NCBI GenBank assembly: GCA_012295275.1
Contig: CM022670.1
Span: 11,548,083 to 11,612,082 of the forward strand
Reading direction: 5' to 3'
Origin: Chrysomallon squamiferum
Lineage: Eukaryota; Mollusca; Gastropoda; Neomphalida; Peltospiridae
DNA length: 64,000 nt
Position numbers and translations under genes: made by a program. This document shows, one piece after another, positions 1-22,800 of this stretch (positions are counted from its first letter, which is position 1; each line of letters opens with the position of its first letter). The notes under the pieces were generated by a model. That model saw only the letters and a list, made by a program, of their open reading frames with translations, made no database searches and was not told where the DNA came from.

Positions 1-10907
<10,907 letters not shown>

Positions 10908-11212
10908 TTAAGCATTTATTCGCATTCCTGGCCTGAGATATTATGCATATTTAGGGCCCAAGGGAATCCTTCTGGGGGAAACCCTTTGCTGAATGAAAGG
11001 TCAATCGTGTCATTCTAGATCACCGTATTTTCATGTCCTTTGATGCGTATCACACTCATTCGAACTACAAATGACAGAGTAAGCAGTTCATTCTCAAAAC
11101 ATTTATATAACTGACATCCAGTACAATAATTTATTTAAAAAGTACCAATGGTATATGTGGAATCAGCAAATCTTCTCAGGTGTTATTATTATTAATAATT
11201 ACTGTTAATTAA

Positions 11213-11280
11213 TTACTACTACTACTAGTTACGATAATCGTTACTACTACTACTGCTAGAAGTAGTAGTAGTAGAAGTAA
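11213..11280. repeat. (ACT)n / (AGT)n inverted simple repeat
   Basis: ACT triplets at 11213-11227 are followed by a second ACT run at 11242-11254, which faces an AGT run at 11261-11275 across a 6-base centre. The second pair can form a hairpin of about 12 bp. Confidence 0.7.
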
Positions 11281-13684
11281 TAGAGTCTAGCTATTAAAGA
11301 TTATTGTGTAGGAATAAACTGCTGGGTCATATGACGCGGAATATGCAAGGATAACCTAATTAATATTATCATATGGAAATGTTTTATATAAGATGTGCAC
11401 GTAACCTGTAATAGAAAATTCTAATCCATAAACGAAAGAAACGTTTCATTTAAGTCTGCATATTCTACTGATCAAGATTTCGTGCCTTGTCTTTTAAAAA
11501 TCAATTGTCATTTTTACGACAGCTTTGATTTAACTAGCTAGTTTGCAGATATCACAACACAATCTCTGGCCAGATTCACCAGAAATGAAATTAAATTCGT
11601 AATATTACAAAAAATAATAAGAAAAAAAGAAACAAAGAAAAAAAAAAGACTGTGAAAGAAAGAAAAAGTGTTCCCATACCATCTTTACTTAATTTGAAAT
11701 ATAATCTATCGTTTTTTGTTTTTTTATTTGTTATAACACCAAATGCAGAGAAAAAAGGTAAGTTTATTACAAATACATATTGCTAAAAAAAAAATATTTA
11801 AGAAACGCCTGAACGTTGTTATTCATGTTTGCATAAAAGAATCGATCAGTTACATTAGGTTATTTGTCCTTTTAGTCTAAGCGCTGGATAGAATATAAAG
11901 CTAAAAATACAATTTCTTCCGTAATGGTCACTAACCTCCGCTAAACCAGGTCAGTACTTTAATTTCAGTTCAGCATTACGTAACGGAATTTCAAATAGGA
12001 AACTATTTAAATTAAAATACTTCTGAGAAATATCTCTTCTTTTTAACAAAATAGTAATTTTCAGTTCGTATAATAATTTCATTTACAGACCATTTCTTTG
12101 TTACTCTGTTTTGTCGGTAGGTTAGATTATAAAACGTTTTAAATAAATCTTAAGAGACAATATTCTGTGCAAACTCCACGCTCAGTAACAGAGAAGGAAA
12201 CTGACACTATGATACACTGGCCTAAATTAAGCTGAGACCACTGGGACTGATCTCAGATTATTTCTAAGCATAAGCCTCTCTCCAAAAACCATTCAGATAA
12301 CGCAGACCATTCATTGATTTTTCTTTGTCTTAATGCTGTTCCCAACACAGGCGTTAATTATTAGACAAAGTCTGAAGGAAATGCAACAAGAATAAGTACT
12401 TTTAGTGTGGACCATCTGTATTTCTTTTTCGAAAACAATTTTTGTTGGTCTTTGTGTAGAATACAGTTCTTAATACACCGTGAAAGAGAGTAACTGTTAG
12501 GTGTAAAGTGCCTCTTGGGTCCCTCGTGGCTGACCATAAAGATGTAAAGATAGGCGAGAATTATTCATCCATTTGATGAATAACACAAGGCCAGTCGGCA
12601 GAGGAGGGGGTTTATGTGAAAATTACCCAAGGATAAATTGAAGCATTGATAAATTAAACCGCCTTGAACTAAAAGACGACACTAGCCGACTTAACAATGA
12701 ATTACAATCAGAAACTATAGCAGATGTGTTTCTTTTACCTGCTACGGTGTTTAATCGACAATAAGTATCAATTTAGTACAGTGTTTTGTTTGCTTCAGGG
12801 ATCAGGACTATGCAATGATTCAAATCGTGTCTCCTGCAAAGAGTATTATTTGAAAATATAAAAATAACTTTAAAATATATTTTATGTTTGTCGTTTAGGA
12901 AGAAAAAAAATCCGCCATATAGGCATAAATTACAATTCAGTAATAACAATATTACTATTTATTCTTCTTTTGTTTTCAGTTATTTTATTATAATTTATTA
13001 TTTACAGAAAAAAGCATAGACAAAACTTCTTCTTCTGTCTTTTATCACGATATTTTTCTGTTCTATCTTTAGTAATTAACAAGCGCCTTTTCTTGGCTTC
13101 GTTCACACTGATTATAATGATAATTATTCTGCTTGGTTGATAATAATTACAACGTATTGTGACAAGAATTTTAAGACCGATGAATTTAAAATACATAGCA
13201 AATAAATATATAATAAAATAAAACAAAAACGCACTGATCTACTAAATGGGTTTCGCGAACATATTCTTACGTTCTGGTTAACTAACTTAAATTCTATATT
13301 AAAAATCAATAAAAATAAATAAAATGTGAGACTAATAATTGAAAAATTATTTGTTTGTTTGTTGTTGTTGTTTTTACTGATCAAGTCCTGGGCATGTAGC
13401 ATATAAAAAGCATAAAATGAAAATTGTCTACTAAAACTGGTAGTAGATTTATCACAGCAGCCATAAAAATGAAATAAAATAGATAAATAATTGTGTGTGT
13501 ATGTGTGTGTGTGTGTGTGAGTGTATGTCTGTGTTTGGAGTTGCTGTTAACAGTGTTAATAAACTAATATCATATCAGAGCAAATTATAATTTGAAAATG
13601 ATAACGAACACAAAAACTGTATAAAATTTTCCATTTCCATTTATCAGTGTAATAGACAACGATAAAACATATTTAAGTAATAAC

Positions 13685-13737
<53 letters not shown>
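13685..13737. repeat. (AAT)n microsatellite
   Basis: This is an uninterrupted AAT/ATA trinucleotide run of about 53 bp. On the other strand it reads as a spurious poly-leucine ORF. Confidence 0.9.
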
Positions 13738-13738
<1 letters not shown>

Positions 13739-14816
13739 TGTAGCAGTGAATAGTAGCAGCAGTAATAAAGATTATTCGTCAATAATTTTCGAAGAGTTTA
13801 TGTTGTCTGATTCATATTCCTGATATTTTAACGCACTTCTGATATTCATATTGGTCTTGAAACGCTACAAATGATACCATCACACGCTCGACTTTGGCGC
13901 TTTTGCTGACTCCAGAACACGACACCTCCTTCTGCTTTGGAAGCACCGTATTGATTCCAGGAAGAAAGACCTCGGGGGGTAAACCATCAGGATTAGATTG
14001 TAAGGTAAATCATGTCACACAGTGACATCATTGTTCTGAAAAGCTCTCTCCGGATTTGACGACTAACTTAACTCTCTGGGCAGGCCCTGTTTCAATAATG
14101 GAGAATTTAAGACCACAGTCTTGCCAATCAGTTTGGCAGCAAGGGCTTGGACTAGCACACCCGAGTGAATACTTTGTTCATAGCTGAAATATAAATGCTT
14201 AAATTATGCCGGCAAACTCATTGATTACCAAAATTAGTAGCACAATAGCTGAGTCATAGGCTTCGAGCTGACAGTAACAGGATCGCTTCCTGCTTTTGGA
14301 TTTCTGACACAACTGCAGCCAGTTAATGTTTTTTATGTAAAATACAAAGCCTCTTTCAGATAATTTCAATATTGTCGGCACAGGCAAAAAAAGTAAAATA
14401 AAATAAAATAAATAAATAAAATAAAAATAAAAATATAAAACTATAATAAAATAAATAAATAAATAAATAAATACAAAATTATTGCTGGTTTAGATGTTGA
14501 AAGACTATTTGAAGAAAAAAAAGTCCAACACTTTTCATTATAAATAAATAAATAAAAGCACATAAATTGTTGTTATTTAAGAACTATTTTGTTTTGATGT
14601 ATAGCAACAACGAAATCGATATGCATGAATATATTACTGTCGGGAGCGGTAAGTTGATAAATAAAATAGCTAATTTCATTAGTTTATGTATTATTTAGGA
14701 TTGCAAGATAAAAGTCGTATGGCCTGATGCAGCTGGGCATATCCTCGCTGTAAATCGCCATTGTTATTATCTTCACAATATAAAAATTATCTTGTGACAG
14801 TAATCTGTTATTCTCC

Positions 14817-14849
<33 letters not shown>

Positions 14850-15824
14850 TACATATGTATAATGTTTTTATGTAAAGAAGAAAAGAGAAATGTCAAAAGA
14901 TAGAATGCAGTATGAGACTGTCAAACCATCTTTTCTTAAATATTTATGACAAGAAATAAACGATATCCTGTCCCAGCACGTTATTTCTGATTTAGTTTAG
15001 TTTAGTTTAGTTTTATTTAATTTTGTTTAATTTAATTTAATTTAATTTAACTTAATTTTTTTAAGAACTGTTTTAATTACAAGGCCGAACATCTGCTAGC
15101 TAACAAAGTAACCATTATTTATTATAATTATTGCCTCATTAGGCTTCAAGTCAGTCTGTACAAAACTAAGGTAGTGCTAATTCGATTGTTGGGCTGAACA
15201 CATTGCTTCGATTTATTTGTCTTTGATCTATATTTATCCTAATTCTTGATACATGGTGATAATGAACTAAACGAAGAGAACGGCCAACATTTGATATATT
15301 AAAGAGAAATGGCAACTTGTCAACATTCGTTTCACTTAGTGTAAGAGAATAATAAAAAATTACTGTGTATTTTATAAATATAAATATGCAACATAATTTA
15401 TTTTAACCCGTGCCAGCTGCTGTGATTTCCCTCTCGGCTCTACAATAAACACCACAATTCTGTTTGAAATGGTACTTTTTTGCTTTTTAATCTTTCGCTA
15501 CCAGCAGTATGATACAATATGTACATAATGACATAGACACATCTGGCGCAGACTTGCTAGGATGAAAAACGTGTTTGCTAAATTATTCATTGTTTTTATA
15601 TTTTTATCAGAATTATTCGAAAAATCGTTGTCTAGCTCTTATCATTTTTCCGATCGACATAGTCTGAGTTTATGCATTCATTTAGATCCTTTGAAAAATT
15701 TAAACCATAAAATCCACATTCATATAAATACGTGAATTTGTATTTTTATTAAAAATGAATTTCTTTTTTTATTATTATTATTATTTTTAATAATTTAACA
15801 AAATGAATATGCGAAAAACTGCAT

Positions 15825-16127
15825 TTAATATACATTGTGACTCAGGTTCCATCCACATAAAAAGTACAAAGCGACCATTGAAGCAGTGAAGATTAAGTTA
15901 ATACTGACATAACTGTCAGGTTGCGCTTGCCTTTGGACATGTCGGAATGGAATATTCCGAAAAGTTAAGCTAACCAGTAATGATTTTACAGAGACAAGCT
16001 TCACACTATCCACAAATTTGCAATTTTCCTTCACTTTACGGCATCCATTCTCCATAAAAACAGATGCCATTATCCGACCCGGTTGTTGGAAATCAATGAT
16101 ACGGTCTACGCTAGCAGCAATGGGCAT
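15825..16127 (-). CDS. Orphan 100-codon ORF, unrecognised
   Basis: An open frame runs from an ATG (complement of 16125-16127) to a TAA, encoding about 100 residues. The N-terminus reads MPIAASVDRIIDFQQPGRIM. The C-terminal third contains a hydrophobic stretch, INLIFTASMVALYFLCGW, that could be one membrane segment. The ORF sits in a block that is clearly less AT-rich than its surroundings, downstream (minus strand) of a CCAAT/ATTGG box at 16394-16400 and a CRE-like GACGTCA at 16429-16435. I recognise no family and there is no supporting splice structure, so it may be a chance ORF inside a conserved non-coding element. Confidence 0.25.
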   Translation of the reverse strand: MPIAASVDRIIDFQQPGRIMASVFMENGCRKVKENCKFVDSVKLVSVKSLLVSLTFRNIPFRHVQRQAQPDSYVSINLIFTASMVALYFLCGWNLSHNVY

Positions 16128-16393
16128 ATAAAACAGCAATTATTTCTTGTCAGTAAATTTATATTGTCTCCTCCGGGCTCTCTCCGTGGGCTTCTCGTTT
16201 TCCCTGCCTAAAAACGCAGCGGATGACCGATGTCACATTCTAACGTCTTGTCGATACGCTCACTCCCCCAACTCCCATCCAGCTCATGGATACACAGGCA
16301 GGCCGTAATCTACGCACATTTTTGCATTCATTAAATATGCAGACATCGATTTGTCCATTTACTTTTTTTGTCTCCGGTCACAATTTCTCTAAA

Positions 16394-16435
16394 CCAATCA
16401 ATTAACAGCAGCATGGGAGGAGCTTAAAGACGTCA
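16394..16435. promoter_or_regulatory. CCAAT-box and CRE-like motif cluster
   Basis: CCAATCA (16394-16400), GGGAGGAGC (16415-16423) and GACGTCA (16429-16435) occur within 42 bp in a region otherwise made of A/T tracts. They lie about 270-310 bp upstream, on the minus strand, of the orphan ORF at 15825-16127. This is promoter-like by motif content only. Confidence 0.3.
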
Positions 16436-18925
16436 TTATAATACAGTTTACTGCATTCTGAAACGAGAGCATTGTATATTATTAGCAACATTGGAGTTCG
16501 TTATTTACGTTCAACATAAAAGTTGTTAATAAAATATTTACTTTGATTCGTTATATTTGTTTGAAATTTTTCAGCTTATATTGTACAACTGTTTAAGCAT
16601 GGAACGAATTAATCAATTAATCTGGGCTTGTAAATTATTATTTCCCAAAAGAATTTATAATAATAAAACTTAAAATAAATAAATAAATAGCAAACGATGT
16701 TTATCTGAGTTTGAGGACATACGATTTCGAATTATAGGAAATCGCTAATGATTATAATTGTAAATAACACTTTATAACATAATTAGTTATTCATTAATTT
16801 ACTTTTTTTCTTTCTTTCTTTTTTTTTAAATTTTAAATTTTTTTTTTTTTTTTTTAAAGAAAATCAGACGCAGATGTTGTCATTGTGCATTACACTAAGG
16901 TCTAACGTACGTCCTTGCATTTTCAGATGAAGATACAATGGATTCTTGTACATTGATCCATACGCAGCCGAGTAAATTAGCATACTGTGGAGATAGCATC
17001 GATAACAATGGCAATTACTGTAATAATAGCCTTCTTGAGATTCAGAATAACAATTTAGGCCAGGTCGATTTTTTTTAGGTCATGGCTGGTTCTGTTACGT
17101 TCATAATTTTACTCGTAATACAGACCTATACAAGTGTCAGGTTGTTTTGTGTTGTTGTTTTATTTTATCATAATTCAGTGTACATTCTGGGGTACGTCAA
17201 AAACAGGCGTCCTTTTTTTTTTTTTTTAGTATTTTTATTTTTGTAGCAGATGCTGAATAAAATAACGATCATTTCCAAAACAAAGAAAAATCGCACAAAT
17301 ACATGACAATATAATATAATCTGCGTTCAGGCGTTTTATTTCAGTGAAATCGTTTCAAAACGAATTTATTTGTTAACTGTGTTATAACATATGTCACATG
17401 GATATTTGAACCGCCATTGTTGACACCACACACGATATATATAATGCCTTTAATGTTAATATGTATATTTCTACCTAACAAATAATGTTAATTAAAAAAA
17501 CTTTTTAAATATAATATTGAACAAATTATTAATCCCAAAGATGAGCAATACGTGTAAATATGAAATTGACCAATTAACGAGGATAAAGTAACAAAATATA
17601 TAAATACATGAATAACTTAATGAATGAATAAAGAAAAGAATAAATAAGAAAATAAATAAATAAATAAATAAAGTAATAAACCTTTCACAGTTTTATTTGT
17701 TGCCTTAAATGGTTTTATTTCATTTTTAAAAAACCCTCAAAAACAAAACAAAAACAACTCCAAAACCATTTTCATTTTTTAAATATCTATTCTGAATGGA
17801 TTATAAGGTTGTATTGTGATTGCATATATTTAATTTAATATATATGATTATGCTGATCATTCTTCTTTTTCTCTGATTAAAAACTAAATAATAAAAAAAA
17901 ATATATATTTATTTTAAAATATAGTTGATTACTTATAGTTAAATTTTGGTATTTTTAAGGAAAGTTTCAAATTTATATTAATAAATATATATATTAAATA
18001 ATCTCAAAAGAAACAAATTCTTACAAAAATGTGGTTAGCCTTCTACTTTTTCCAGTATTAAAGAAAAAAAAAAAAAAAAAGAATGACTTATAGATAAATT
18101 ATTTAAACTCATATTGAGAATGTTTGTTCCTGTATAATTTTTTAAAGATTTATTTTTAACCTAATTTTGATAATGTAACTAAAATGAAGTAACACTCGGG
18201 TTTTGAATTTATTTCCTGTCTTGTATTAAATGCAACAGTAAATTTGTGTGGACAACATGTATAACTGAAGGCTATTTTTATTATTACGAAGTAAACAGAA
18301 TTAGATCTTTAAAAAGTACAAATAAATAACAAAACTGAAACTGTTTTAGAATCAAGTGATCTTTTCACTGAAAGGAATGTGCAATCACAAATATGTATTA
18401 AAAGAGGGCATAGTACAATTAACTCATAGTGTGATAACTCTTGCCATGGAAGTAGCTGTGCAAGCTATTAAAATAAATTATTTGTTCAGACACCTGACCA
18501 AATTGTGAGCCAATTTTAACGTTTATAATTTTTATAATGTACTGAAGGCAGAATTAACTGATATATAGCCTTGTATCAGGAATGTAATAAAGTTTGGCAA
18601 TAGCATGAAATACATTTTATCAGTATTTTGTTACTCTTTTTCAGACATATTATAATCATATTCTGTGTGTTCTTGTGTTTGTAGCAGGAGGCATGACAAT
18701 ATGCATGAATATCCAATTTTGAAATCTAAACATTGTAACATTCCATAAAAATGAAATAAAAAAATGTGATTCTTTAGAAAGAGGTTTAAGGTGACATATA
18801 AAATAAACATGTAAAAACATGGAACAATTTAATCGATGCTTAAAAAAATTACAAAAAAGAAAATACGTCCACATCCAGTCACTGAACATAAAACAATACA
18901 CTTTTGTATTTCTGATAAAAAATCA

Positions 18926-18931
18926 TTTATT
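18926..18931 (-). terminator. Candidate polyadenylation signal for RPB5
   Basis: AATAAA on the minus strand lies about 185 nt downstream of the RPB5 stop. Other A/T-rich candidates exist, so the choice is tentative. Confidence 0.35.
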
Positions 18932-19113
18932 GCAGACAGTGTGCAGTTTTTGTTAACAACTGAAAAACCTCTCTGGTTTTGCAATACACTGAAATGTACT
19001 CTTTCTCAGTTCGTGGAATAAAATAATAATAATAAAAAAAGAATCTTTCTCAACAGTCTAATGAGATGCAAAGCTTGGAAATAATGAACATGAAACATTC
19101 AATCCAGTGATCA

Positions 19114-19774
19114 TCAAACAACCAATCTGTAGCTAACATATCGGCCAGCTGTTTCACTTGGTCGAACTATTTTTACAACCTGAAATAAATAAATTACGAC
19201 AAAATGTGAAACTCAGAGAGAAAAAGAACAATAAGGAATATTTTCATAATAAATCTTCAAGCAATATCTATTAAAAATACTTGAAATTACTTGTCATTTA
19301 TAAAAGAAAAAGGAGAAAAAAACTTTTATTATCTAAAGTGCAAAAAAAGATATTTTATTTAAAAATATTTTTTATACATCTATAAAAGCCAGCTGTTTCA
19401 ATACTATTTTGTTAATTATATGAACAAAATTGTGAGATCACAAATGAAACTAAGTATTTTTAACTATTATATATTTCAAAACAAGATAAATTAATAAATA
19501 ATAACTGTATCAAATGCTTATATGCACTGCTGAAACTCCATATCACATTAATCGTCAAACAAAAAACAACAAAAAAACCCAAGATATCTCAGATAACAAA
19601 ACCTAACTTCTAAGTCTAATATAACATCTCTTTCAATATGCAGTAGAAACAGATAAAAAAAAATACATCAATGTTTTATGTCATGTTGACCAGTAAAAAT
19701 GTAAGATGCTGTGACAATAACAGGTATATTCATCATTATCATCAACAGAATTTTTTTTTATTATTATCATTTTA

Positions 19775-19812
<38 letters not shown>

Positions 19813-22800
19813 TCTTTATTTTATAGCTTTTAAACATGTCCATTAATCAGTAAGATGTAATTCACAATTTTGTTAAAAAAAATATATATATATACACCCC
19901 TTAATAAATCCACAGTTGTAGAAAAATATCTTAAAATTACTCTATCACTGATAATCAAATTTTAACTTTAAAATTCAGTACTGCAAATAGTGTCACCAAC
20001 CCAGTACATTAACCTGGTCACTGAGGAATGTACAACACTGTAAAAGTTAACTGGTACTTGTGTGCAGTCAAGCACAACACAATGACAGGAACTGATCTTA
20101 AAGACAAAACACCATGGATAGTGAAGAGAATCTAGCACAAGGCTGGATGCTCAGCCACTACAATTTGCAACATCCCTCTGACAGGGCTATAATAATTATG
20201 ACAATGGAAGGTCGGTGTGGCATTGTGCACCCTCATAAAACTTCCTGAATGCTGGTGGGTCTGGTGAAAAATGCATGTGTCAGCTGTACAATGGGCACTG
20301 GGCCAGGCAGTATTTGGTTATATGACAAGAGGAACAATATCTTGCTTGAGTCAAGTGTGCACTGGTCAAAGACATGCCATAACAGAGAATGACTCAGTCG
20401 CTCTGGAAATATTTACCCAACAAATGTCTGAACTCCACACGAACAGGGATGTTAATGTTACTAAACTGTTACTAAGTTTTAAATAAATTTTCAGCTAAAT
20501 TTGATGATGATGATGATAATGATAATAAGAAGAAGAAGAAGAAAAAGAAGAATATGAATGATGATTACAATAATACTGTTCTTGATTGAAGTTATTTTCT
20601 TAATCAAATTAGCTTTTAGGAAAAAAAAGAATCAATGAACATTATTTTCTACTGAGAATATCAAACATAAGAGGGGAAAAAAAAAATGCATTAAAATATG
20701 TATTTAAAAACTTATTGGATATTTATTTAAAAATTCATCTGTGGTTTTTCAAAGAAAGAATAAAATATTTAAATCTAAACAACACAAAAATATAGCTAAT
20801 ATTTTTTTTTTAAATGAATACAGTATAAATATTTTTAAAATCTATCTGTAAATATAACAGATATTTTATAGTTTTATTAAGATACTGAATTAGATATTAA
20901 ATATTAATTATCAATCACACCATATCATTCAGTTTATATCAGATTATTGTACTTAATTATATTCAAATTATTTATTTATTTATTTTTGAATAATTCTAAA
21001 TTGCAGTAAATTTTATAGTCAGGGGAATATTGTAACTATAAAATACAGAACAATGACTGTTCTGACTGTTTCCCTAACAACTAGTCTTTATTAATTTTCT
21101 CTGGAAAGATAATACAGTTTTCAGCCATATGTTTTCCATTGATCATATAGTTATAACATTATACCAGTTAGAATAAAAAAAATGAAAACAATGGGCTTTT
21201 TCATCATCACTATTATTAATTTTTGATACAATCATCATGTTATGCATGAAAGACTTGAATACAAATTCATATATTATATGACAAAACCCCCCCCCAAAAA
21301 CAAACTATTGTAAATTTCCCAAAATATGACATTTATCTTAAAAATAATATAGTTAATAAAATAATATTAATTAATAAATTCACATTTGTACAGTATAACT
21401 AATTATTTCTTTATCATTTATAGCACAAACTATTTTTGTTTAATTCTTCAAAATTATTCTTTCTTTTCTTTTTAAATTAGTCACAGTCAGAAATAAATAT
21501 GATAATAAAACACTGTGTTTCTGACATTATCATATGCACACTGTACTGACTGACTGAAGAACATTCCTTCTGGAACTATTTTGCTTACAGTTTATAATTA
21601 AATAACAGTTATTTGAAACAATTCTGATTTTTTTTTCTTCAAAATTATATATTAAGATTTACCAGTTTTAAAGAATACTGTAAGCAGAAATTAATATTCA
21701 TAATAAATATGAAATCTATCTTTATAATGAATATTAATTAAAAAAAAAAAAAAAGCAACCTTTAAAAATATACAACTGATTAACTTGCCCTTTCCACAAA
21801 TTATATTATGCTAAACACAATTATGTAAGACCACCACTTTTTTTTTATTTATAAAATTACAAACAACATTAATAAAAATAAAGAAAAATCTTACAGATAA
21901 AATATTAACTATAACTTAACAGTAAGAGTGAAGGCTAGAAATAACTATTTTTACTGTATCAAGAAAAAAACTTGCATGAAAAATTCAAGTTTATATCTGT
22001 ATAAAAACATTACCTGTCCTCGCTTTAGGCCAAAGTATCGTGCCACTGGATCACCTTGCTGTATTCTTGGAAGCTGCGATTCTTTCAGTTTACTTTAAAG
22101 TTAAGGTTATAAACAACATTTTCTACAGAATTTCTTTTACACACACCCATACAACAATTTTTTTTTTTTTTACTGAGGCAGATTATGTAACTGCCATAAT
22201 TCAACAGATTTTATAGAAGAGATCATAAATAATAGTTACTGGGGATTTGTTATGTCAACATTTGTATACTGAACTTAAAAGAAAAGGGTATGTGGTAAAG
22301 CAGTATTAAAATGCCATTACACTAGATTAAATACATTTAAAAGAAGTAATACTTAATTTAATTTAAAATGATTACTTTATTTTTAAATTAGCTTAAATGT
22401 GACATAATAATTATTACCCACTTTTTGTTGAGTGAAACAAATATGGGATGAGTCAAAAGTAGTGTTCAATTTCTGAAGAGAGGCACTTTGAAAATTGCAA
22501 GGTAAACAGCTTGGTAAACTTCAATAACAATTTTTTTTTCTAAATGGTTAGACAGGCATATCATTTGTTTCTATCTTCATAGACACCACAACAGAATCAA
22601 AAACAGACAGATATCAGGTGCTACTTCTGACTTACTCCATATAATACAGATGTATATCAAATATTATCAGATCTGTCTTTATTTTAAATCTTAACAACAT
22701 ATATTTTAAAAACAGATTTTAATTATGAAACACAGTTGTTCTTTTTCACAGCCAAATCTCACTCAGAAATATGTAAAATATATATATTTTTTTGGTTCTA

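Noticed and set aside
13585-13782. Leucine-rich minus-strand ORF
   Set aside because: It is the (AAT)n microsatellite read in one frame.
14991-15050. TTTAG/TTTAA pentamers as an interstitial telomere
   Set aside because: The unit is not TTAGG or TTAGGG and grades into plain A/T-rich sequence.
18656-19021. Overlapping 60-80 codon ORFs on both strands downstream of RPB5
   Set aside because: They lie in the RPB5 3' flank, lack protein-like composition and carry the candidate polyadenylation signal.
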